Assembly (NCBI GenBank): GCA_934569425.1
Contig: CAKTKM010000028.1
Coordinates: 1 to 13,055 of the forward strand
DNA length: 13,055 nucleotides
Reading direction: 5' to 3'
From: an uncultured Oscillospiraceae bacterium
Lineage (GTDB): Bacteria; Bacillota; Clostridia; Oscillospirales; Oscillospiraceae
This document shows, one piece after another, positions 6,659 to 13,004 of the stretch. The notes under the pieces are model-generated. The model was not told the DNA's origin. It saw only the letters and a program-made list of their open reading frames with translations, and did no database searches. The stretch's first letter is position 1; each line of letters starts with the position of its first letter. The position numbers and the translations under genes were made by a program.

Positions 6659-7743
6659 AAAAAGGGGTCATAACGGTAGTCATTGGGGTCTGTATGCTGG
6701 GATTCTGTACCGTTTTTGCATGGGCGCAGATCCCGGAAAATGTGGAAAAAGCCCTTCCGGAGGATGCCCGCAGCCTGATGGAGCAGCTGGACACCACCGA
6801 CAGCGGCGCCCTGCCGCAGGGGGCGTCAAAGCTGTGGGTCAGGGCGTGGACGCTGCTGACGGCGGAGCTTCGGGGCAGCGTGCGGGTCATGGTGGTGCTG
6901 TTGGGCGCGGTGCTGCTGTACGGCGTGGTGGAGGGCGGCCTTCAGGCGGCCGGACACCCCATGATGGCGGACTTTACACCCTTGGCCTTTGTGATGGTCA
7001 TCACTATGACGGCGGCGGGGGATGTGCAGACCATGATCGGCTCTGGTACGGAGATCATGGAGCAGCTGGATGTGCTGGGTAAAGCGCTGCTGCCGTCGCT
7101 GGCGGCAGCGGTGGCGGCAGGCGGCGGTATTGTCTCGGCCTCCAGCCACCAGGTGACCACGGTGTTTTTCTCCAATATGCTGCTGACGCTGATCCGCAAT
7201 GTGCTGCTGCCGCTGGTGTATTTCTATGTGGCGTCTGCCGCCGCCGGTGCGATGCTGCCGGGGGAACCTCTGAAGCGGGTGGCGGCGGGTATCAAAAAAG
7301 TGGTCACATGGGCGCTGACCGGCACGCTGGTGCTGTTTACCGGCTATCTGACCGTCAGCGGCGCCGCGGCCACCTCGGCGGACGCGGCGGCGCTGCAGAT
7401 GACCCGCACGGTGATCGCCACGGCGGTGCCGGTGGTGGGTAATATCATTTCGCAGGCCAGCGGCACAGTGCTGTCCGGTGCGGGGATGCTGAAAAACTCG
7501 CTGGGCGTGTGCGGTATGCTGGCGGTGCTGGCCACCTGCCTGACGCCGTTTCTCCGCATGGCGGTGCAGTATCTGCTCTATAAGGTGACGGCATTTCTGG
7601 CCGCCACCGCCGGAAACGGCACGCTGGTGGAGCTGATCGACGCGCTGGGCGGCGCCTTCGGCCTTGTGCTTGGCATGGCGGGCAGCTGCGCACTGCTGCT
7701 TTTGCTGTCCATAACCTCTTGTGTATCGGTGGTGATCCCATGA
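6655..7743 (+). CDS. spoIIIAE: Stage III sporulation protein AE, polytopic membrane protein, 362 aa
   Basis: Largest membrane subunit of the SpoIIIA channel. The start is GTG 6655, with GGAGGG about eight bases upstream; the frame is open back to 6379 but that part lies wholly over spoIIIAD in another frame. Residues 1-24 form a signal peptide (basic MKKG, hydrophobic core, ending near AWA). An extracytoplasmic acidic region follows (PENVEKALPEDARSLMEQLD), then several transmembrane helices rich in Ala, Gly, Val and Leu to the C terminus. B. subtilis SpoIIIAE is about 399 aa, so this version is a little shorter. The signal-peptide-like start is a known family feature. The stop overlaps spoIIIAF by four bases (ATGA). 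Confidence 0.92.
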   Translation: MKKGVITVVIGVCMLGFCTVFAWAQIPENVEKALPEDARSLMEQLDTTDSGALPQGASKLWVRAWTLLTAELRGSVRVMVVLLGAVLLYGVVEGGLQAAGHPMMADFTPLAFVMVITMTAAGDVQTMIGSGTEIMEQLDVLGKALLPSLAAAVAAGGGIVSASSHQVTTVFFSNMLLTLIRNVLLPLVYFYVASAAAGAMLPGEPLKRVAAGIKKVVTWALTGTLVLFTGYLTVSGAAATSADAAALQMTRTVIATAVPVVGNIISQASGTVLSGAGMLKNSLGVCGMLAVLATCLTPFLRMAVQYLLYKVTAFLAATAGNGTLVELIDALGGAFGLVLGMAGSCALLLLLSITSCVSVVIP

Positions 7744-8207
7744 GTGTATTGAAAATGTGGCTGCTGGGTATTGTGGCGGCGGCAATGGCACTGTCCATCC
7801 TGTATGCGCTGCTCCCCAAGGGGGCGCTGCTGACGGTGGCGAAATGCACCGGCGGCCTGATCATGCTGCTGGTAGTGCTGCGGCCGCTGCTGTCGCTGGA
7901 GTTGGCGGACGCCATGCCGGACTATCAACAATGGCAGCAGATCATCCAGCAGCAGACAGACGACTATACCGCTGCCAATCAACAGCAGATGGAGACCGTC
8001 ATACAAAACGAGACCGAGGCATATATTCAGGAAAAAGCGGCACAGCTGGGGCTCGACTGCCATGTGCAGGTGGTCTGTCAGCTCCGTGAGGGCGTGCCAT
8101 TTCCGGCGGAGGTGGTGCTGGATATGCCAAGGAACGCGGCGCTGTCGCAATGGTTGGCGGAGGAGCTGGCCATTGACGAGACACATCAGCGCTGGCGGGA
8201 GGAGTGA
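7740..8207 (+). CDS. spoIIIAF: Stage III sporulation protein AF, 155 aa
   Basis: Membrane-anchored SpoIIIA subunit with two N-terminal transmembrane helices (about residues 5-23 and 29-51) and a C-terminal soluble domain of the ring-building type found in secretion systems. Between them is a Gln/Glu-rich, probably coiled-coil segment (about 61-95) with YQQWQQIIQQQ and NQQQMETVIQNETEAYIQEKA. I start at ATG 7740, which overlaps the spoIIIAE stop (ATGA). An in-frame upstream start at 7719 would put seven extra residues inside spoIIIAE and has no support. It is shorter than the B. subtilis protein (about 206 aa), mainly at the C terminus. Confidence 0.88.
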   Translation: MSVLKMWLLGIVAAAMALSILYALLPKGALLTVAKCTGGLIMLLVVLRPLLSLELADAMPDYQQWQQIIQQQTDDYTAANQQQMETVIQNETEAYIQEKAAQLGLDCHVQVVCQLREGVPFPAEVVLDMPRNAALSQWLAEELAIDETHQRWREE

Positions 8208-8212
8208 GACAT

Positions 8213-8713
8213 ATGACAAAGGAGAAACTCATATCCTATGGAAAACGGTACAAATATGTGGCGCTGGTGGCGCTTGTGGGCGTGGTGCTGATGCTGCTGC
8301 CCTCCGGAGACGGAGCGCAGGAGAGTACCCCGCAGCCGGCGGCCGTGTCGGAGGAGTTTTCGCTGTCGGACACGGAGCAGCGGATGGAGCAGGTGCTGAG
8401 CCGTATCCGCGGCGTGGGACAGGTGCGGGTGATGCTGACGCTGAAAAGCGGGGCGTCGCTGCGCCTGGCGGAAAACCGGGAGGATGATCTCAGTGATACG
8501 GAGTCCGGCCACCGACGCGACGTGGTGACGCTCAGCCGCGGCAGCGGACAGGAGGACGTGGTGGTGACGGAACAGACCTATCCCGTCTATCAGGGAGCGG
8601 TGGTCGTCTGTCAAGGCGCGGGCGACAGCAGCGTTCATTTGGCGGTCGTGCAGGCGGTGTCGGTGCTGACCGGTCTTGGCAGCGACCGGATCACAGTGGT
8701 GCAGGGAAAGTAA
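8213..8713 (+). CDS. spoIIIAG: Stage III sporulation protein AG, ring-forming channel subunit, 166 aa
   Basis: Bitopic membrane protein that forms a large ring in the intermembrane space; the B. subtilis homologue has been seen as such a ring. A basic N-terminal tail (MTKEKLISYGKRYK) precedes one transmembrane helix (about 15-31). A disordered linker follows, then the ring-building domain, recognisable from MEQVLSRIRGVGQVRVMLTLKSG and a second half with VVVCQGAGDSSVHLAVVQAVSVLTGL. I start at ATG 8213, eight bases after GGAGGAG. The alternative GTG 8204 lies in the ribosome site. It is shorter than in B. subtilis (229 aa), and the domain core appears complete. Confidence 0.92.
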   Translation: MTKEKLISYGKRYKYVALVALVGVVLMLLPSGDGAQESTPQPAAVSEEFSLSDTEQRMEQVLSRIRGVGQVRVMLTLKSGASLRLAENREDDLSDTESGHRRDVVTLSRGSGQEDVVVTEQTYPVYQGAVVVCQGAGDSSVHLAVVQAVSVLTGLGSDRITVVQGK

Positions 8714-8746
8714 AAAACATACAGTGGTAAGCAGGAGGGCAAGAGC

Positions 8747-9301
8747 ATGAAGGGACAGTGGAAGAAAAACTGGAAGCGTCCGGCGGTGGTGCTGGCGGTA
8801 ATGGTACTGGTGGGAGCATCGGTATACCTGAATTGGCGTTATGCCGGAAACGTGGCGGAGACGGATAAAATTCTGGGTCAGGCCACGCTGGTCAACGAAA
8901 ACGGCGAGGGCGTGGCTGTAGCGGATGACGCGGCTGCCACCGGTGGCAGCGATTATTTTGCCACAGCGCGGCTGAGCCGCAAGCAGGCGAGGGACAGCGC
9001 CATCAGTATGCTGCAAGAGGCGGAAATGGATGAAAATGCCACCGAGGACGTGTGCAACGAGGCCAGCCAGACCCTTCAGGTGCTGGCGGGCTACACCGTG
9101 GCTGAGTCCCAGATCGAGAATCTGGTGACCGCCAAGGGCTACGCGGACTGCGTGGTATTTATGGGAGCGGACTCCTGCAGCGTAGTGGTGGACGGCGGCG
9201 AGGAAGGCCTGAACGCCACGGATGTGGCGCGGATCAAGGACATTGTGGTCAACGAGACCCAGTATACCGCCGGCCAGATCAAGATCATGGAGGCGGATTA
9301 A
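8747..9301 (+). CDS. spoIIIAH: Stage III sporulation protein AH, SpoIIQ-binding channel subunit, 184 aa
   Basis: Bitopic mother-cell membrane protein whose extracellular YscJ/FliF-like domain binds forespore SpoIIQ in B. subtilis, joining both halves of the channel. A basic tail (MKGQWKKNWKRP) is followed by a transmembrane helix (about 13-28), a linker with low-complexity Ala/Gly residues, and a helical stretch SRKQARDSAISMLQEAEMDENA. The conserved domain ends with NATDVARIKDIVVNETQYTAGQIKIMEAD. The ATG at 8747 follows AGGAGG by seven bases. Unlike the overlapping genes before it, a 33-base gap separates it from spoIIIAG. It is the last gene of the operon. SpoIIQ is not in the window. Confidence 0.93.
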   Translation: MKGQWKKNWKRPAVVLAVMVLVGASVYLNWRYAGNVAETDKILGQATLVNENGEGVAVADDAAATGGSDYFATARLSRKQARDSAISMLQEAEMDENATEDVCNEASQTLQVLAGYTVAESQIENLVTAKGYADCVVFMGADSCSVVVDGGEEGLNATDVARIKDIVVNETQYTAGQIKIMEAD

Positions 9302-9302
9302 A

Positions 9303-9460
9303 GCAGCACCGCATAATTGAACAAGAGCGATTTGCGAGCAAATTTTGTGTACTGACGAGACGCGGTTTCACAGCAATACTTGACGTATTGCAAGAAATCG
9401 CAGCAAAGTCAGGGTACAAAGTTTCCGCAAAGCGCCGCAGCTTTCATTGTGCGGTGTTGC
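9303..9460 (+). repeat. 158-nt imperfect hairpin element (MITE-like repeat or structured RNA) after spoIIIAH
   Basis: The ends form a 15-bp inverted repeat (9303-9317 with 9446-9460). Nested pairings continue inward: 9331-9336/9426-9431, 9340-9350/9414-9424, 9352-9356/9408-9412, 9362-9369/9394-9401 and 9373-9379/9385-9391, closing on a five-base loop (9380-9384). I count about 52 pairs. Six of them are G-T pairs, allowed only in plus-strand RNA; the minus-strand RNA would have A-C mismatches there. It begins two bases after the spoIIIAH stop and ends before the promoter at 9497, so it lies in the spoIIIA 3' end. It has no protein-coding potential that I trust. No strong T-run follows directly (only TTTT near 9470), so it is not a standard terminator. 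Confidence 0.7.
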
Positions 9461-9496
9461 CTGAAACACTTTTGCCGTTTCCACCGCAAATTGTTG

Positions 9497-9525
9497 TTGT
9501 ATTTTTCAGCGGGAGATGGTATACT
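9497..9525 (+). promoter_or_regulatory. Sigma-A-type promoter for the Asp23-family/nusB genes
   Basis: TTGTAT (9497-9502) and TATACT (9520-9525) are separated by 17 bases, and TGG before TATACT makes it an extended -10. Transcription would start near 9532, about 34 bases before the ATG at 9566, with GGAG at 9551-9554. It lies downstream of the long hairpin, so the housekeeping genes can be expressed independently of spoIIIA. Confidence 0.7.
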
Positions 9526-9565
9526 GATTTTTACGAATGAGTTTTCATAAGGAGATAGAAGTACT

Positions 9566-9925
9566 ATGCCTGAAAATAGAGAGTACATGACCCGTCCCGA
9601 GGAGCTGGGTACCATCCAGATCTCTGAGGAGGTGGTGGCGTCCATCGCTTCCGCCGCCGTGCTGGAGGTAACGGACGTGACCGGCCTGATGGGCGCCAAT
9701 GTGTCGGACTTCATGGGCGGCAAGAAGATGACCGCCAAGGGCGTCCGCGTGGAAATGGACGGCGACGCCATCGTCGTGCATGTGTTCATTACCGTGCGCT
9801 ACGGCTGCACCATCGGCGAGGTGGCGAAAAAGGCGCAGAGCGCTGTGTATCAGGCGCTGGAAAGCACCACCGGCTACCCTGTTTCCGCCGTGAACATCCA
9901 TGTGGGCGGCATCAGCTTCAACTAA
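9566..9925 (+). CDS. yqhY: Asp23/Gls24 (DUF322) family protein, YqhY-like, 119 aa
   Basis: Small cytoplasmic protein of the Asp23/Gls24 family. The family core spans about residues 15-116, with TIQISEEVVASIASAAVLEV, VEMDGDAIVVHVFITVRYG and AVYQALESTTGYPVSAVNIHV, the last being the characteristic end of the domain. No membrane segment is present. B. subtilis YqhY lies directly before nusB as here, and has been linked to acetyl-CoA carboxylase (accBC). Those acc genes, which precede yqhY in B. subtilis, are missing between spoIIIA and this gene. The start is ATG 9566; GGAG lies 11 bases upstream, slightly far. The molecular function of this family is not well established, and I infer orthology from synteny. 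Confidence 0.85.
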   Translation: MPENREYMTRPEELGTIQISEEVVASIASAAVLEVTDVTGLMGANVSDFMGGKKMTAKGVRVEMDGDAIVVHVFITVRYGCTIGEVAKKAQSAVYQALESTTGYPVSAVNIHVGGISFN

Positions 9926-9950
9926 ACACAAGAAAAAGAGAGAGACGACT

Positions 9951-10400
9951 ATGACACGCAATACCGCCCGCGAGATCGCCATGCATCTGGCGTTTGAACT
10001 GAGCTTTACCGAGCTACCCATCGGGGAATTTCTGGATCACTACCTGTCGGAGGAACAATTTGCCCAGCTGGCGCCGGAGTGCGAGGTGTATGCCCAGCGT
10101 CCCAATGCCAAGCAGGAGGCATATATTCGCCGTCTGGTATCCGGCGTAGCGGAGCATGCCGCCGAGTTGGATGCCTATATCGAAAAATACGCGCAGGGCT
10201 GGCGGTTCGAGCGGATCTCGCTGGTGGCTTCCGCCATTATGCGTCTTGCGATGTTTGAGATCATGTATATGCCGGATATTCCTCACAGCGTTGCCATCAA
10301 CGAGGCGGTGGAGCTGACCCGGAAGTATGACGAGCCGGAGACGGCAAAGTTTGTCAACGGTATTTTGGGCAGCTTCCTGCGGCAGGAAATAAAAGAGTAA
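9951..10400 (+). CDS. nusB: Transcription antitermination factor NusB, 149 aa
   Basis: All-helical RNA-binding protein that joins NusE (ribosomal protein S10) on boxA RNA to give antitermination of rRNA transcription. The N-terminal TRNTAREIAMHLAFEL and the C-terminal IPHSVAINEAVELTRKY followed by KFVNGILGSFLR are clear NusB signatures. Length is normal for the family (about 130-155 aa). The start is ATG 9951; the preceding AGAGAGAG is only a weak ribosome site, and no better start exists. It lies 25 bases after the Asp23-family gene, probably in one transcript. The frame is open upstream to 9900 without family similarity. A terminator hairpin follows the stop at once. Confidence 0.93.
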   Translation: MTRNTAREIAMHLAFELSFTELPIGEFLDHYLSEEQFAQLAPECEVYAQRPNAKQEAYIRRLVSGVAEHAAELDAYIEKYAQGWRFERISLVASAIMRLAMFEIMYMPDIPHSVAINEAVELTRKYDEPETAKFVNGILGSFLRQEIKE

Positions 10401-10404
10401 ACAC

Positions 10405-10434
10405 AAAAGGGCAGGGCGGACGCCCTGTCCTTTT
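10405..10434 (+). terminator. Terminator hairpin between nusB and xseA
   Basis: A 13-bp stem pairs 10405-10417 with 10422-10434 around the loop GGAC, with one G-T pair. It has a GC-rich upper part flanked by AAAA and TTTT, so it could act in either direction. It begins four bases after the nusB stop and ends 20 bases before the xseA start. No convincing promoter lies between it and xseA, so it may be a partial terminator or processing site that lowers xseA-xseB-ispA expression relative to nusB. Confidence 0.75.
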
Positions 10435-10454
10435 CGATATGCAGAGGAGGTCTT

Positions 10455-11696
10455 ATGGAACGGCAGGTCTTCACCGTGACGCAAGTCAATCAGTATATGA
10501 AGCAGGTGGTAGACAGCGTGCCGCTGCTGAACGGGCTGCTGATCCGCGGCGAGCTGTCCAATTATAAGGTCTATCCCTCTGGACATCATTACTTTACCCT
10601 GAAGGACGGCGAGAGCGCGCTGCGCTGCGTGATGTTCCGCGGAAGCGCCGGACGGCTGCGGTTCCGCCCGGAAAGCGGGATGCGGGTCATCGCCGCGGGG
10701 CGGATCAGCGTATATCCCCGGGACGGTGTCTATCAGCTGTACTGCGATTCCCTGTCGCCGGACGGCGTGGGAGAGCTCTATGTGGCCTTTGAGCAGCTGA
10801 AGGAAAAGCTGCGGCAGGAGGGACTGTTTGATTCCGACCATAAAAAGCCTCTGCCGCTTTACCCCCGCCGCATCGCCATCGTGACGTCCTCCGCGGGAGC
10901 GGCGGTACACGATATGATCCGGATCCTGCGGCGGCGCTATCCCATTGCCAAGGTGCTGCTGCTGCCGGTACGGGTGCAGGGGGTGGAGGCGCCGCCGGAG
11001 ATCGTCTCGGCTATCCGTTATGCAAATCGCTGGCAGCTGGCGGATGTGCTGATCGTGGGACGGGGCGGCGGCTCTATTGAGGATCTGTGGGCGTTCAATG
11101 ACGAGAGGGTCGCCCGCGCCATCTATGCCTCGGAGATCCCCGTCATCTCCGCCGTGGGACACGAACCGGATGTGACCATTGCCGATTTTGTGGCGGATTG
11201 GCGGGCGTCCACCCCCTCAAACGCGGCGGAGATCGCCGTGCCGGATCAGGCGGAGCTGTTGAAAACGCTGTCAGGCGCCGCGCGGGTCATGGCGCAGGGA
11301 ACGCTGAGCCTGCTGGAAAAGCGGGAGGAGCGGTTGAAGGCGCTGTCCGCGAAACGGGTGATGACCGATCCCATGGCATTCGTGGAGGATCGCCGGATGC
11401 AGCTGGACAGCGTGCAGCAGCGGCTTGGCTTGACGGCGCACCGGAAGCTGGGAGCGCAGCAGCAGCGCTTTGCTGCATTGGCGGCGTCGCTGGATGCTCT
11501 CAGTCCCTTGAAGGTGCTGGGACGGGGCTACGCCATAGCACAGACGGCGGACGGCACCGTGCTGCGGACAAGCCGTCAGGTGAACAATGGCGACAGGATA
11601 CATGTTACGCTGGGGCAGGGCGCCTTGGACTGCAGGGTGGAGCATACCACCGATCGGCAAGGCGAATCGCGATTGGCCGAAGGTAAGGAGGAGTGA
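10455..11696 (+). CDS. xseA: Exodeoxyribonuclease VII large subunit, 413 aa
   Basis: Catalytic subunit of exonuclease VII, which degrades single-stranded DNA from both ends to oligonucleotides in repair. The N-terminal OB-fold spans about residues 1-100 (FTVTQVNQYMK, RGELSNYK, SGHHYFTLKD). The catalytic domain has IAIVTSSAGAAVHD (140-153), GRGGGSIEDLWAFNDE (202-217) and AVGHEPDVTIAD (233-244). Asp153, Arg203, His236 and Asp239 align with the residues reported as essential in E. coli XseA (Asp155, Arg205, His238, Asp241). A charged helical region follows, and the C-terminal LKVLGRGYAIA motif is present. The ATG at 10455 follows AGAGGAGG closely. Its stop lies two bases before the xseB ATG. folD, which precedes xseA in B. 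subtilis, is absent. Confidence 0.95.
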   Translation: MERQVFTVTQVNQYMKQVVDSVPLLNGLLIRGELSNYKVYPSGHHYFTLKDGESALRCVMFRGSAGRLRFRPESGMRVIAAGRISVYPRDGVYQLYCDSLSPDGVGELYVAFEQLKEKLRQEGLFDSDHKKPLPLYPRRIAIVTSSAGAAVHDMIRILRRRYPIAKVLLLPVRVQGVEAPPEIVSAIRYANRWQLADVLIVGRGGGSIEDLWAFNDERVARAIYASEIPVISAVGHEPDVTIADFVADWRASTPSNAAEIAVPDQAELLKTLSGAARVMAQGTLSLLEKREERLKALSAKRVMTDPMAFVEDRRMQLDSVQQRLGLTAHRKLGAQQQRFAALAASLDALSPLKVLGRGYAIAQTADGTVLRTSRQVNNGDRIHVTLGQGALDCRVEHTTDRQGESRLAEGKEE

Positions 11697-11698
11697 CG

Positions 11699-11929
11699 AT
11701 GGCGGCAAAAAAAACTTTTGAGGAAAATATGATGCGGTTAGAGGAGATTGTGGGCAAACTGGAGAAGGGAGACGCTCCTCTGGCAGATTCCCTGAAGCTG
11801 TTTGAGGAGGGAACCAGGCTGATCGGTCAGTGCCGCGCCGAACTGGACAAGGCGGAGCAGCAGGTGGTCAGATTGATGAAAGGAACCGATGGCGCACCCG
11901 TCGAAAGTGATTTTGTAAGCGAGGAATAA
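11699..11929 (+). CDS. xseB: Exodeoxyribonuclease VII small subunit, 76 aa
   Basis: Small helical-hairpin subunit that binds the extended helical arm of XseA in multiple copies. TFEENMMRLEEIVGKLEKGDAPLADSLKLFEEGTRLI is the family signature, and residues 40-65 form the second helix. Length is normal (about 75-85 aa). I start at ATG 11699, seven bases after AAGGAGG. The in-frame GTG at 11693 overlaps the xseA stop and would add two residues. The gene ends one base before ispA, so xseA, xseB and ispA are almost certainly co-transcribed. Confidence 0.95.
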   Translation: MAAKKTFEENMMRLEEIVGKLEKGDAPLADSLKLFEEGTRLIGQCRAELDKAEQQVVRLMKGTDGAPVESDFVSEE

Positions 11930-11930
11930 T

Positions 11931-12800
11931 ATGGATTACGAAGCAAGATATGAGGAATACCGGCAGGCTGTGGAGACGTATCTGAGCGGCCTGTTTACCG
12001 CTGATGTGCCTTACGACAGATTGTATGAGGCCATGCGCTATGCCCTTTTGGGCGGCGGAAAGCGTATTCGGCCTGTGCTGACGCTGGAGTTCGCCCGCCT
12101 TGGCGGTATCGACTGGCATTTGGCGCTGCCCTTTGCCTGCGCGTTGGAGCTGGTGCATAATTACAGCCTTATTCACGATGATCTGCCCTGTATGGACGAC
12201 GACGATCTGCGCCGGGGCAAGCCCACCTGCCACAAAGCCTACGGCGAGACGCTGGCCATTCTTGCCGGCGACGCCCTCCAGCCGGAGGCCTTCCGGCTGA
12301 TCCTCGATGCGCCGCTGCTGGCGAGCGAGACCCGCTTGGAAGCGCTGCGGGTGCTGAGCCACGCCTGTGGTGCCGACGGTATGGTGGGCGGTCAGGTGTT
12401 GGATACGGTCTATCATGTTGACACCGCCGTTGGCCTGACCCAATTGAACCGGCTGAAAACCGGCGTGATGATCTCCGCCGCGGCGGAGCTGGGCTGCGTG
12501 GCAGCCAAGATGAACGCCGGTATGCGCCAGCAGGCGCTGTGCTACGCTGACCAGATCGGCCGGGCATTTCAGATCCGTGACGACATGCTGGATGTGGTGG
12601 GCGATGCCGGATTGTTCGGCAAGCCCATCGGCTCCGATAAGGAGGAGGGAAAGGTCACGTTTGCGGATGTTCTGGGGCTGGAGGGCTGTGCGCAGGAGGT
12701 GGCACGCTGTACCGATGCCGCCAAATCCGCCGTGGCCAATTGGTCGGATCACCAGTTCCTCTGGCAGCTGGCTGACCGCATGGCAGGGAGAAACGTATAA
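11931..12800 (+). CDS. ispA: Polyprenyl (probably farnesyl) diphosphate synthase, 289 aa
   Basis: Condenses isopentenyl diphosphate with allylic diphosphates, making the C15 precursor of undecaprenyl carriers and quinones. GGGKRIRP (41-48) binds diphosphate. The first Asp-rich motif is DDLPCMD (83-89) and the second is DDMLD (217-221), with GGQVLD (153-158) and LKTG (175-178) between them. The two-residue insertion in the first motif together with Tyr78 five residues before it is the pattern of type II bacterial farnesyl diphosphate synthases. GDALQPEAF (113-121) replaces the more usual GDALLxxAF. The ATG at 11931 follows GAGGAA. The chain length is inferred from these residues; geranylgeranyl diphosphate is the alternative. 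dxs, the usual next gene in Bacillus, is not directly downstream. Confidence 0.92.
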   Translation: MDYEARYEEYRQAVETYLSGLFTADVPYDRLYEAMRYALLGGGKRIRPVLTLEFARLGGIDWHLALPFACALELVHNYSLIHDDLPCMDDDDLRRGKPTCHKAYGETLAILAGDALQPEAFRLILDAPLLASETRLEALRVLSHACGADGMVGGQVLDTVYHVDTAVGLTQLNRLKTGVMISAAAELGCVAAKMNAGMRQQALCYADQIGRAFQIRDDMLDVVGDAGLFGKPIGSDKEEGKVTFADVLGLEGCAQEVARCTDAAKSAVANWSDHQFLWQLADRMAGRNV

Positions 12801-12834
12801 AGCGCGTGGACGCGGGGCGGTATGGCTTCGTGCG

Positions 12835-12902
12835 GCAGTTTGACTGCACAGAGATCCACAGGATCCCCCCAAGCTGTTGCAGCTGTGGGGGGATCCATTG
12901 TG
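12835..12902 (+). other. GC-rich hairpin region after ispA (possible terminator or repeat)
   Basis: A small hairpin (12835-12839 with 12843-12847) is followed by a strong one: 12861-12870 pairs perfectly with 12887-12896, topped by a five-bp stem (12872-12876/12880-12884) with loop TTG. Four flanking pairs (12857-12860/12899-12902) extend the base. The outer stem contains GGATCC on both sides followed by a run of six C or G. No T-run follows on either strand, so it is not a standard intrinsic terminator. Its position after ispA still suggests it marks the operon end or protects the transcript 3' end. Confidence 0.45.
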
Positions 12903-12909
12903 ATAGAAT
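12901..12909 (+). promoter_or_regulatory. Possible extended -10 promoter for the last, partial gene
   Basis: TGATAGAAT (12901-12909) is an extended -10 with TAGAAT matching five of six consensus positions. The -35 position (12881-12886, agctgt) falls in the hairpin and does not match. Transcription would give a leader of roughly 90 bases before the ATG at 13005. TTGACA at 12942 has no acceptable -10 behind it. Confidence 0.3.
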
Positions 12910-13004
12910 AAGACAGGAACATACAAGTTGAAGGGCGAGCGTTGACAGCGAAAGCGAGCCGCAAGACGATCGACCCGCCGATACAGCATCCCGGAGGAAG
13001 AGAC

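Noticed and set aside
8718..8725. CATACAGT before spoIIIAH, similar to a sigma-E -10
   Set aside because: G at the seventh position breaks the consensus, no ATATT-like -35 lies at the right distance, and the start of transcription would fall in the ribosome site. An internal promoter is known in B. subtilis spoIIIA, but this site does not support one here.
12857..12902. A standard intrinsic terminator after ispA
   Set aside because: The stem is strong, but the following bases on either strand (ATTGTGATAG and TGTGGATCTC) are not a T-run. I list it as a hairpin of uncertain role.
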